DNA of 64,000 nucleotides from Cadophora sp. MPI-SDFR-AT-0126. Taxonomy: Eukaryota; Ascomycota; Leotiomycetes; Helotiales; Ploettnerulaceae. This document shows positions 1-9,533 of the stretch, one piece after another. The notes under the pieces were generated by a model. That model worked only from the letters and a program-made list of their open reading frames with translations, was not told the origin of the DNA and searched no databases. Every line of letters begins with the position of its first letter. Position 1 is the stretch's first letter. The position numbers and the translations under genes are program-made. The stretch lies in NCBI GenBank assembly GCA_020747065.1, contig JAGMVK010000019.1:1116001-1180000 (forward strand), in the 5' to 3' direction.

Positions 1-485
1 AATCAAAAATACCCTCTATCAACTCCTACACATCTTCCAAAGCCTCGATCATTATTGGGTCCCGTTTCTGTACAGCCATGATGATTAGAACGTTACATCA
101 ATCTATATCTATGGTCTATTGCATATCGCACATCTCATGGTCTTCACCAAAGGTCCAATTCTTCTCTGCTGACATCACAATCTCTAGAAATCTAGGTCTG
201 AAATCTTGTTGTCGAAGACCTTCCCTTTCTGTTCCTCTGTCTGCTGCCTTGCCTGGGGACGAACTCTACGGAACTGCTTTGTCTTTTTCGAGCTCTTGTG
301 TTGTCAATCTGGTGGATACTCCATACAATGAGGGCTCCTGGGATTGAGGCTCCTGAAATTGAGGTGCGTGATAGGAGACATTTCCATGCCGCCGCAAATG
401 GGCTGGCGGCCGGATGTAGAGACGCTTTGTCGTATACATCTTCGTTTGACTATTGGTAGAAGTCGCATTCGTTATCGACGTTCAT
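1..485. other. Intergenic, no gene recognised
   Basis: GC-balanced DNA before the stop codon of the first gene. Short open frames on the plus strand show no recognisable domain and overlap each other. It probably holds the 3' flank of the minus-strand glycosyltransferase-like gene. Confidence 0.5.
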
Positions 486-1835
486 TCAGGGCCAAAGACA
501 ACAAGCATATTCCAGATACTGCCTCACAGTCCCATACACCTGGCTCAACTCATCCGACATCAACTGTGGGCCATTAAGATGATCTCTTTGCTTGGCCAAC
601 TGATGTCTCCAAAGCGCAATGTTCCAGGCAAAGCTCGAATGGCCAACGCCAGCAAAATCAGACGATTTGAGCAGGACGAGGTAGTCCACCAGAGCTTGCT
701 GATCGAACGTGAAAGCCTCGAGCGTTTCCTTATCTTCTCCTTCCAATAGCTGGTGTTTTGTGGTCACGCTCAAGTTGTATGCCTTCGCATCTTCTGCGAA
801 TCTAGCAATCTCCTGCTCATTCCCAGATGCCACGTACATGACAGACGTACCAGAAGCTGCTGCTTGCTTCAAGTAATTCGTGGATTGCGTTTCGTACTTG
901 GAGTACTCGTACAGCGTAGGAGGCCAGCCCTGCTGGGAATCTCTCTCGGTCCGCAAATGCACTCCGAAGAATGTGTGGTTCCAGATTGGGCTGCGAAAGT
1001 CTCCATGCAAATTGTACTTCTGCACCAGGTTCCGCAGTGTCGTCGTAGCCACCACCCGTGTATCCTGCCGGAACTTGAGGACTTTTCCAAAGTCCAATGC
1101 AAACTGCTCGGGGTCTGAGTATATGGGATACTGTAGATACGACCGGTCGAGGTCTATCACCGGCCTCTGCACATCCGTGGCGTTCCTCAACCAGCCATAG
1201 AACCTCTCCCTCCACTGTTCCGGGTGATCAATACCCTCTGGTGTAATCTCCTCTGATAACTTCTCCGGTGTAACGAATATAGGAGTCGTGTCGTTCGATT
1301 CAAGTTCATTGAGAATTCGTAGCTGCGGGCAGGAAAGACGGAGCGACTCGACGAAATGGCTCTCGTCGAATAGGTAGTCGAAGGAGGTCCTTTCCCGGTT
1401 CCAGATATCTGCGATATTGGCTGGATTCCGCAGGATCATTCGTGGCATGGTCATGCTCGCACCAGCTGAGATCGCATAGCGAAGACAGTTGAGGATGGAG
1501 TTGCGTTGATTCCCCACTCCTCCGCCGGAATTGTTGCATGTGAACGTCAGGTTGGCGTTCCATTCTGTTTTTGCGCATACTGATCGGATGGCTGCTGAAT
1601 TGAGAGGTGGATCGTCGAAAATGTCTGCTTTTTCCAGCCATTGTTCTGAAGATGTCTCTTGTGGAGCTGGACCGGCTGAATCTTGGGCATCCCATGGAGG
1701 TCGCAAGGAGTTGGATGAAGTGTATGATTGATTGAAGGAGAGATAGAACCAGAGGAAGCAGATACAGGCGACTGATGCCAAAATTAACTTACGGCCATTG
1801 AAGGGCCGCGATAATCGGAGAGGAACCAACGCCAT
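486..1835 (-). CDS. O-fucosyltransferase-like type II membrane protein
   Basis: Single-exon frame of 449 residues with an ATG at 1833-1835. A short basic N-terminus is followed by a hydrophobic segment at about residues 16-35, giving a type II topology typical of Golgi glycosyltransferases with a lumenal catalytic part. The Gly-rich GGGVGNQRNS motif near residue 105 resembles the nucleotide-sugar loop of the GDP-fucose O-fucosyltransferase fold, and HLRTERD near residue 295 resembles that family's HxR-type donor-binding motif. Several NxS/T sequons lie in the stem and lumenal part. Seen: topology and motifs. Known: the two motifs co-occur in O-FucT-like proteins. Inferred: transfer of a sugar, perhaps fucose, to a secreted acceptor; acceptor unknown. 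It could be another GT family with a related fold. Confidence 0.6.
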   Translation of the reverse strand: MALVPLRLSRPFNGRKLILASVACICFLWFYLSFNQSYTSSNSLRPPWDAQDSAGPAPQETSSEQWLEKADIFDDPPLNSAAIRSVCAKTEWNANLTFTCNNSGGGVGNQRNSILNCLRYAISAGASMTMPRMILRNPANIADIWNRERTSFDYLFDESHFVESLRLSCPQLRILNELESNDTTPIFVTPEKLSEEITPEGIDHPEQWRERFYGWLRNATDVQRPVIDLDRSYLQYPIYSDPEQFALDFGKVLKFRQDTRVVATTTLRNLVQKYNLHGDFRSPIWNHTFFGVHLRTERDSQQGWPPTLYEYSKYETQSTNYLKQAAASGTSVMYVASGNEQEIARFAEDAKAYNLSVTTKHQLLEGEDKETLEAFTFDQQALVDYLVLLKSSDFAGVGHSSFAWNIALWRHQLAKQRDHLNGPQLMSDELSQVYGTVRQYLEYACCLWP

Positions 1836-2083
1836 GCCGGGTATATTCGAGATGCAGAGCAGAAGACATGATGGAGGGTGAGGTTGGGATTCTGGCGAGT
1901 ATGGAATGTTTCCCGGCTTGGCACGTCAGGGTCTCGTTTAGCACCCAGGTTTCCGGATTTAGGGATGCATCGCACTAAGTGATGGTTTACAGGCTCGTAG
2001 GTCAGGCATTCGTAGTGGCCCTGTCAACTCAATGACTTTTGGCCTGCCCTGAGTCGTTCAAGCCTTTCTATTTCATTTGGGTA

Positions 2084-3776
2084 TTATAATACATTCCTTG
2101 AGCTCTGTGAACAAGCCTTTCCAGCATCTCCATCTTTCATGGCGAAGGTCATTTCTGGGTCCTTCGGCCTGTCAGTGTCATCTTCTACCTCAGTTGTAAC
2201 GACGTGAGCTTCTTTTGTCGGCTTTCTCTCCCTCGAAGTTTCAGCACCCCCTGGGCGTTCTTCATAAACTACCTCTCCATCTGACTCCTCGTCAACGGGT
2301 TTACCTTCTCCCTTCTGTCTACCAAAGATGGCGAGAATTCCCAGGTCGTACGTCACCAAAAGTGACCCTGCCATCACAAGAGCGACCCAGAGCATTTTCT
2401 TCCCAGCCAGTACTCCTGTGATGAGAGGGCTGAAACTTGATGCTGATGACCTGGCAATGTTGACAAAGCCCATCATGGCAGTACGCTCGTGCGGTTCGAC
2501 GACTCCTGCCAGAAATGCGGATCGAGGTGGGGTATCCATGGACTGTGTGCAGGACCGGAGAACGAGGAAGACAATGGAGACTTTGACGGACTGAGGAGCA
2601 GGTATCAATGAGAGGAAGATAGCTGAAGGGAGATGGGCGAAGACCATAGTCTGTAGATGTCAGCTCGTGTGTTGTGATCAGAGCAGGGGAAGCATACCTT
2701 GACATTCCCAAATCTCCTCGCTAATGCCGCAGCAAATAGCATCGAAATGGCAGCAACAATTGTTGTGATGAAGAACAAGGTCCCTATTTTGCTCTCTGGC
2801 ATCCCGAACTTATCGTGAAAGAAGAAAGTGATCCATGATCTAAGGAGTTCAGCCGAGACTTTTGAAGTATTCGAGGGCGGCGAACTTACAACGGGGCCAG
2901 ATTACTGCCAAACGACTCCAATGCGAAGAGTGCACAAATCTTTACAACAACAAGCTTGCTATTGCGACTGAAGGTAGGTATCTTGGAAAAGATAAAGCTG
3001 CTCTTCGATGGCTTGTCGCCTTCCGTTGACGATGTCTCCGTGTTCTCCACGGAAGCCTTCCGTGCTTCACAATCTTTGCTCAAACATAAGACGATGCAAA
3101 TCATCACTCCTCCCAGTGCGGCATATATGAAGAATACTACTCTGTACGCCTGTATGGAATCCCAAAGCAGGCTCTTCAGCATAAAATCCAGCACCCAGCC
3201 ACATGCACCCATGCCAAACGCGGAGCCTGCTGCTCCAAGCAGCGAATACCAGGCATATATGTCTCCTCGCTTCGATTCCGGGGTGAGCTGGGCAATGGCC
3301 GATTCTTCAATGGCTCTGAATGGCCCTATCTCGTTGCCACTGGATCGTCATCAGTCACTTCACCACTCCCTGCTGTAAGGCTCAGGGTCAACATACCTTG
3401 GACTAATAACTCCAACAATAGCAGCTATGAGCAAGATCCAATAGTTCCCGACCAACGCAAATACAACACCCGAAATGGTCATCAACACAGCACCAAGAAG
3501 CAAGATTGCTCTCCTCCCCAAAGCATCCGCAAAGATCGTCAAAAGGAAACTCAGAATCGTGCTCCCAATGAGTGTAAGGGTCATGAAAAGGCCAATTCGT
3601 GATTTGGAAATCTCCAGGGCAGACAGGTAAGAAACAAGAACGAGTGTGGAACTGCCGTAGCCGAAAAGACGGACGAATCGTTGCAGGCAGAGAAGTTTTG
3701 TGTCAAGCGGTGAACGCCAAAGAGAGACGAGTCCAACCTCCTCGACAGCTTTGAAAACAAAGTTGTAGAACGACAT
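2084..3776 (-). CDS. MFS transporter, four exons, 512 aa
   Basis: Spliced complement(join(2084..2650, 2698..2839, 2890..3339, 3397..3776)), 1539 nt, 512 residues. Each intron has a good donor (GTATGT, GTAAGT, GTATGC) and a CAG/TAG acceptor. Splicing restores conserved major facilitator stretches: the loop after TM2 (FADALGRRAILLLGA) and a motif reading GNEIGPFRAIEES across the first junction. About 12 hydrophobic segments are split by a long charged central loop (near residues 220-260), and the C-terminal tail of about 95 residues is acidic and hydrophilic. It is a plasma- or vacuolar-membrane secondary carrier; substrate cannot be read from sequence. The long cytosolic tail could serve turnover or regulation. 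The next gene upstream (F-box) lies on the same strand after about 0.76 kb. Confidence 0.85.
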
Positions 3777-4535
3777 GACAGAAAAGGAATGACTGAGCGA
3801 GATTTCAACGACACTTCATTTGAAGCGAAGTTCGTCCCTTTTACATGCGAAGAACTCAACTAAGAAACCGTGCTCTCATAATATCGGTCTCACCCGTGGA
3901 AGTCCATGTTGACTTCACGATATCAATAAATTGGTCATATGTTCTGCAATTATGGATCGTTCGTCCTCGTGGCTTGCTGAGGGGGTGTCAATGAGGATGT
4001 TCACCGCAGCTGATGAAGATACAAAATGTCTATGCATTGCCAATGTTCCGGCATCCCATATGCCTGCATCCCAGCATAGTGGATCAAACCGAGTATTGGG
4101 ATATCTAGAAGAAGACTGTTCGTCTTGGTCGCGTGAGTGGTTGCCGCAACTAGTGGAGGCTGAAAGAGCGGACTCAGGGGAAAAGGGTCGAGCCGCAACG
4201 CCACATCCAATGGGATCGCCTCCTCGCTACACCAAATGCTCCAGTCCCAGCTGGAGGGCTGAGGGGATCGTCTCCGATATTTTTCTCAACGTATTCGGTG
4301 TTCCAATGAAGGCCGAGGCCATTCTTCGATCGTACCAGAGACTGGATCGTGCTTCTGTGTCGGAAGAGAAATTTCCACAACCCGGGTCGAGTCGAGAGGC
4401 CACTCCACAGTCCTAGTTCTGACTTCAATACACTGGACGTTCAATGTTCTAGACGTCCAATTGCGAATAGATTAAGGAAATTTCTTCAAATAAAACACCA
4501 GCGCGATTCGACATTTGCTGGCCATAGTCATGTCT
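3777..4535. other. Intergenic between MFS and F-box genes
   Basis: About 0.76 kb that must contain the MFS promoter and the F-box 3' flank. A plus-strand open frame (ATG at 3951 to 4416, about 155 residues) exists but is low in recognisable structure and has no domain I know. I do not call it as a gene. Confidence 0.5.
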
Positions 4536-5582
4536 TCAACCTTGCCAGAATCCAGCCATGAGAATGAATACTTCCTTCAGCATGTCTGGATTCTCTGTCC
4601 CCGGATTCCCCCATTTTCCAAATTTGTACGTCTGAGGTTGAACTTCCAATTCCTCAATTCTGCGTCTCGCACTCGAAAGCCTTTCCCGTACTGGCTCGAC
4701 ATTCCCTGGGCGAATCATCTCTAGCCCATTCAATCCCTGACATTCCACAAAAGACTTCCACATGTCTTGACGCCAGCCGTCCTCAAAGTCACCCCCTACT
4801 TGGCGTCGAACTTCCTCCCAAGCCTCTCTCCAACGTCGGCACAGGAATACATGTCGCAGTGCAACCTGGTCATGTTCTGGTCCTACATCCTCGAGTTTGA
4901 CTGGGTCGTATGGCCCGACTTCTTTTGGTCGTTCCATACCCGGCACTCCGAGAAAGCAATCATAATCAGGGATACAGTATCTGATGAAATCGAGGCGCAT
5001 GTGGATGTCGAATCTCGGAGATGGTTTCTCGGGTTCAAGAAATGCTCGAAATGATGACGAGAATAGCTCGCCGTAGATGGTGATCTGGTACATAGTCCTA
5101 ACTGGGTCGCAATAAATGGTCGCTGCATCTGAAACTCCTCCGTCCCAGAAGTTTGGAGTAGAGTACCATTGGGGTCCTGCTGCCTTGTCGATCATATCAG
5201 CGACAGGATTGAGAGTTGAGAAGCGCATCAGATGCAAGCGCCGAATCTCTTCCAAGGTGATGCCAGCCTGTTCGACACAAAGTGCCAGAAGTGTATCTAC
5301 CCCGCCCATAAATGCAGCACGAAGCACCCCAGCATTTTCATCACTTTGAAGTGCCCAATCGCTGACTTGACGAACCGTGGCAGCAATCAAGAAAAACGGA
5401 TCAGGTCGAAAGAAGACTCGAGAGGATACCGCAGCAAGTTGGAGGATCTGATTCGGTCGAGTCTTTGAGAAGACATTTCTGAGGGTTCTACAGCTTGAGG
5501 ATGCGTTCGTGAAGTCTTCGATGTCTCTTAAATGGAGGGGTATAAGTCCTAAGAGCTCTGCGGGAAGTTCAAGGAGGTTCAT
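4536..5582 (-). CDS. F-box domain protein, 348 aa
   Basis: Single exon with ATG at 5580-5582. The first 40 residues form an F-box (LLELPAELLGLIPLHL, then DFTNASSSCRTLRNVF), the helix bundle that binds Skp1 in SCF ubiquitin ligases. The rest has no recognisable repeat (no LRR, WD or Kelch), so the recruited target is unknown. A charged C-terminal stretch around residues 300-330 may be helical. Pezizomycotina encode many such orphan F-box proteins. Domain assignment is firm, function is inference. Confidence 0.75.
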   Translation of the reverse strand: MNLLELPAELLGLIPLHLRDIEDFTNASSSCRTLRNVFSKTRPNQILQLAAVSSRVFFRPDPFFLIAATVRQVSDWALQSDENAGVLRAAFMGGVDTLLALCVEQAGITLEEIRRLHLMRFSTLNPVADMIDKAAGPQWYSTPNFWDGGVSDAATIYCDPVRTMYQITIYGELFSSSFRAFLEPEKPSPRFDIHMRLDFIRYCIPDYDCFLGVPGMERPKEVGPYDPVKLEDVGPEHDQVALRHVFLCRRWREAWEEVRRQVGGDFEDGWRQDMWKSFVECQGLNGLEMIRPGNVEPVRERLSSARRRIEELEVQPQTYKFGKWGNPGTENPDMLKEVFILMAGFWQG

Positions 5583-6208
5583 TGTGAATGCTAGATGTTG
5601 ATGTCCAGGTTGATGGGCAGCTATGTATCCAGAAAAGCTACAGAAATCCAGGATTATTTGGGCACTGGATTCAGTTAGCCAAGTAGAACATATCTCTGCG
5701 TGGAAAGGAACAAACGGGAGTGGTCAGAAATCCAGAGAGTCGGCATTCCAAAAGTCCGCTTCTTCTCAGTATTATTGCCCAAAGTAGTAAGCCTTGTAAC
5801 GCGCTAAACTTACCTAAGTATCATCCCCATTCTCTACTGGCAATTATTATTCTGGAACATCTTCAACGTCCCAAAACCTCGAAACCAACGACCAAGTCCG
5901 GACTTTTCACAATGCAGTGTTTACGCGATTACGGCCGGGTGCTGATGATTCTTTGCTGGAGTGGAGAGAGGTATTGGTAAGACTGGAAGTCCAGACTCTG
6001 GATCCTCGGCGGCAGATCAGAGAGAAGGGGGGCACCCATCGTCATGGCAGTGGGGAGATGGAGATCCCCTCACTCCCGGTACCTAGGTATATAACGGTAA
6101 GTTCTACCACATGTGTAAGTGTGTTTTTTTTTATCATTCATAGCTTCTCTAATCTCTGGGCCACTACTGCTTTCGAGCAACCAACAGCAGTCGAACAGCT
6201 CCTCCAAG
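5583..6208. other. Divergent intergenic region, F-box / GST
   Basis: About 0.63 kb between the start codons of the minus-strand F-box gene and the plus-strand GST gene, so it should contain both promoters. A T-rich run (6121-6131) lies about 80 bases before the GST start. Nothing else is distinctive. Confidence 0.45.
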
Positions 6209-6971
6209 ATGGCAGACAACAAGCCCACTCTACACCACCTCAATGTACGCATCTCCCCTTTTATACCTCGGCAGATACTTACAGACCTAGAATTCACAAT
6301 CCCAACGCATTCTGTGGCTCCTCGAAGAACTTGGCATCGACTACAACCTCGTAACCCACATCCGCAACCCCCCAAATCACCGCACGGCACCCTTCCGCTC
6401 CCCTCCCTCTCTCCAAGCTGTCGGGCGCTATGGCAAGGCCCCCATCCTCATAACCGGCGCCGCAGACGGCAATCGGTACATCACTGAGTCCTCAGCCATC
6501 GCTACATATCTCATCCGCACGTTTGACAAGGAGGATAGATTCGGTCTCCAGAATGGCGATTGGATCCGCGACGAGACGCTCGTCAGCTTCGTCTCTACCA
6601 GTGTCAGCAAAGCGACCACCATACTCCTCTTCCTGGATTTTGGTGTGCTGCGAAACGGGAGCGGCCCAGGAGGCAAGCAATTCGACGGTCCTGAGCTCAG
6701 GAGTGTCCTCAAGGACTTGACGAGGGAATTGAAGGATGGCCCGCGAGGAGGGTTCTTCATGGGGAAAGAGCCTGGAAGAGCGGATATCATGTTGGAGTTC
6801 AGTATGAGCAGTATCAAGCATAGACAGAGTGTTGATCTGGCGAATGAGTTCCCGGAGCTGGATGCGTGGTTGCAGAGAGTTTATGAGAGGCCCGCTTGGA
6901 AGAGAGCGCTTTGGAAGGCATTTGATGGTGTTTATGATATTGCGGTTTTCCCCAAGGGACCGCATTTGTGA
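6209..6971 (+). CDS. Glutathione S-transferase, two exons, 238 aa
   Basis: Exons 6209..6244 and 6291..6971 with a 46-base intron (donor GTACGC, acceptor CCTAG). An alternative acceptor at 6284 would put a stop in frame, so the chosen one is forced. The N-terminal thioredoxin-like domain shows SQSQRILWLLEELGIDYN (the region around the catalytic Ser/Tyr) and TESSAIATYL (the glutathione gamma-glutamyl binding ES motif). A C-terminal all-alpha domain follows, with DLANEFPELDAWLQRVYERP. Length matches fungal GSTs of the yeast Gtt1-like type. Expected role: cytosolic or ER-associated conjugation of glutathione to electrophiles. Family assignment strong, subclass tentative. Confidence 0.88.
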
Positions 6972-7492
6972 TGGATGTCACTGGTTCTGTATGAGTTAGG
7001 CTGGGCTGGTATCTCAACTCTGAATATGATGTTCTTGACGATTTTCACCGACACTTATTGATGGGGATAGTCAGCCTCGTTGGAAAGCTGTGCTATGATC
7101 TTGTCAAAGAAATGGTTCCTCTTCCGCAAACCAAAACCTGAGTGTCCTTGCTCCTCTTTTTCATTTCTCAATATCGATCTTCTGCTGCTCCCCGGAGTAC
7201 AAAGTGCAAGTGCAATAATATGTTTTGATTCTAATCTAGTCCAGCACACATATCTGTCCGTTGTCAGGACGATTAAATTCAAGAGGTTTAAATTCAAGAG
7301 GTCTGGGCAAGTCAACAGGATCCTCTGTTGGGTCATTAAAAAGAAGTCTTCTGGCCTCACAAGACTCTGTCTTACAATTATGTACTGTACAATGCGCAAT
7401 GCGACTTTATCAATCTAATCTAGAGAACGCCAAAATCCATTGTATCCGTGTATGCCTGTCATGCTGTCTCCCAACGTTGCCAGTTCTCCAGT
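6972..7492. other. Convergent intergenic region
   Basis: About 0.5 kb between two genes pointing at each other. It is moderately AT-rich and includes a short direct repeat of TTCAAGAGGT near 7277-7302. No gene seen. Confidence 0.45.
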
Positions 7493-8227
7493 CTAAGCAT
7501 TCTGCTCATCGACTACGACCAGAACCTCCTGATTAACCTCAACCACCATCTCGTCCCTAGCCTTCAGCTCCCTCTTCTCCTCGTTAGCATCAGCATAAAC
7601 CACGCCCTCAAATTTATCCGCCTTCTCCAGATCCGATCTGTCTGGCATCTCTCCCTTCTCCGCTCTCTTCTGCGCCTCAGCCTGAGCCTCCCGTTGGATA
7701 AGTCCATCAATCCACCTATCGACATATCCAGCATCCCACTTCCTCCCTCCAATCTGGCACAGCACAATGCCAACAACCAACGACCACTCCACCCACTTCC
7801 CTTTACACTCGCTCAACCCACACACATCACCCCCATGGTACAGCGCAATCGCATCAGTGACCGCGCGCTGCAGGTGCTGGAAGACCCACGAGCCTGTAAT
7901 AAAGATCCAGACTTTCTTGCGTGGCCAGGTCTTGTGCTGGCATACTTTCAGGAAGACGCCGAGGAAGAAGGGGAAGAAGAGCGGGACGATGGGCGAGATG
8001 AGGAGGACGAGAAATTTCGAGAACTCGCTGAGGTAGGGGATGTAGAAGAGATCTGTCGCGAGGAAGGTGGTGAGGAGAATAAAGCCAAATATTGCGACGA
8101 TGGCGAGGACGGTGAGGATGATGCGGGAGGTGGAGGACTTTTTGGGCTTGGGGCTGGTAATGGTGGTGACTGTGACCGCCGTGACGGTTGGCTCTGCCAT
8201 ATTGGGTGGTTGTTTGCCTGCAATCAT
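7493..8227 (-). CDS. Small integral membrane protein, unknown function
   Basis: Single exon, 244 residues from the ATG at 8225-8227. A second in-frame ATG at 8198-8200 (starting MAEPTVTAV) is an equally good start and would give 235 residues. After a Thr/Ser/Pro-rich N-terminus there are two long hydrophobic segments at about residues 35-58 and 64-93. Then comes a Cys-containing loop with a possible third weak segment, and a highly charged tail rich in Glu, Lys, Arg and Ala that looks helical or coiled-coil. I recognise no family. It is the last gene before the first RIP block. Confidence 0.6.
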   Translation of the reverse strand: MIAGKQPPNMAEPTVTAVTVTTITSPKPKKSSTSRIILTVLAIVAIFGFILLTTFLATDLFYIPYLSEFSKFLVLLISPIVPLFFPFFLGVFLKVCQHKTWPRKKVWIFITGSWVFQHLQRAVTDAIALYHGGDVCGLSECKGKWVEWSLVVGIVLCQIGGRKWDAGYVDRWIDGLIQREAQAEAQKRAEKGEMPDRSDLEKADKFEGVVYADANEEKRELKARDEMVVEVNQEVLVVVDEQNA

Positions 8228-8413
8228 ATGGATTTAATTGTAGTGAATGCCGTATTTCGACCAAGACGATGGCTATATTACTATTGCGTGGTGGTGATGC
8301 TGTCTAGGAAACGAATGGATGTTGGAGCTTGATATGCATTTGTCTGGGGAAGCCAAGCTTTGAAGGGAAGAACGTGCCCACATCAGCAGTGGCTCAGGCG
8401 GCGCAGTTCGGTA

Positions 8414-8476
8414 TCCCCTCAAGTGGCATTTCGCTTGTCACTTTTAGCGTCTTAGCACTTTTCCCCCTACCAAAAT
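8414..8476 (+). repeat. Left terminal inverted repeat
   Basis: A 63-base arm beginning TCCCCTCAAGTGGC and ending ACCAAAAT, matching the reverse complement of 17988-18041 with a few insertions. Part of it is not AT-shifted, unlike the interior. Confidence 0.65.
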
Positions 8477-9313
8477 ATACGTAGAATTAGAGAAATACCA
8501 CAACGCCTCTATTCGACACTATAATACCGGGTAAAGTAATTGCGGTCTTTATAAAGGGAGACTATATAGACTTCACAGCTAAAAGCGGACCTTCTCCGGT
8601 ATCCGGATCCCTTCTAATTTAGTTATATATTAATAGAAAGCTCTACTATTACTTTCCTCTTTACTTCTTTAGAAATGCCTTCCTTTATATATATTATATA
8701 ACTCCTAGAGTACTCTATTTATTATAAAGTATACTCTACCTCTCCCTATACTATTTCAATGGAAGATATTAATAATCTTTTATGTTTTAGGCGGTCTTCT
8801 TTAGTAATATTAAAATACCTCTTAATAATCTCTGTTCTAAAGGTTATTTAATTAGTCTACTTCTCTTTTAGTAGTACTTTAGAGTGAAAACTAAGCTTAT
8901 AGGTATTAGTAATTATTATATTAATTAATTACGTAATTAAAGATTAATAGCTATCTCTTTAATAGAGCCTCTGTAAAGAGTTTAGTTTCTTGAGTTAATT
9001 TCCTTAATCGATAGCACCTATTTAGTAGTTATATTAATTAATATACTCCGGAATTACAAGTATAGTACAGGTATTTAGTCTAAAAGGCTTTCAGGAGGTA
9101 TTTACGGCTAATAACGTTTTAGAAAGGCGTTTCCAAAGGCGTTCTACCTTACTCTTTCTATTAGAAATCGTAGATATCAATAATACTAAAGCATTATTTT
9201 TCCACGCTATTATATTAATGAAGTTATCTACAATTACTTCTGTATAAAGAGTTCCCTATAGTATTTAATCTTTCTTAGCGTCCTCTGCCTTTATTCTTCT
9301 GTACTACTTTAAA

Positions 9314-9318
9314 ATACT
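9314..9318. repeat. Target site duplication ATACT (left)
   Basis: ATACT directly before the 5' LTR, identical to 16906-16910 directly after the 3' LTR. This fixes both ends of the retrotransposon to the base. Confidence 0.85.
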
Positions 9319-9533
9319 TGTTGGTCCACAGGCCTATACAGGACATGTCTCAGCTAGAATAGGGGGTAGGACCACTTACGGAGGCGATTCGGTAGCGTTT
9401 CGGAGGCAGTATATAGTCTGGTATTTCCCGCCTCCTCTTAGAAATACACAGATTTTCCACACTATTAAGTTTAATATGCATATATATGATATTTACGTTT
9501 GATTCTTAGCTTATATTTGGTATTAAACTAATA
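9319..9533 (+). repeat. 5' LTR of copia-type element (215 bases)
   Basis: Starts TGTTGGTCCACAGG and aligns without gaps to the 215-base 3' LTR at 16691-16905. The two differ mainly by C/T and G/A transitions. Its last bases (ACTAATA) are the RIP-mutated form of the ACCGACA end preserved in the 3' copy. Confidence 0.88.

Noticed and set aside
3951..4416. Plus-strand frame of about 155 codons in the MFS/F-box intergenic region
   Set aside because: No recognisable domain, starts properly only after a TTG, and overlaps expected promoter DNA.
7448..8332. Plus-strand frame of 294 codons
   Set aside because: Antisense to the membrane protein; its acidic low-complexity content mirrors the charged tail and helices of the real gene.
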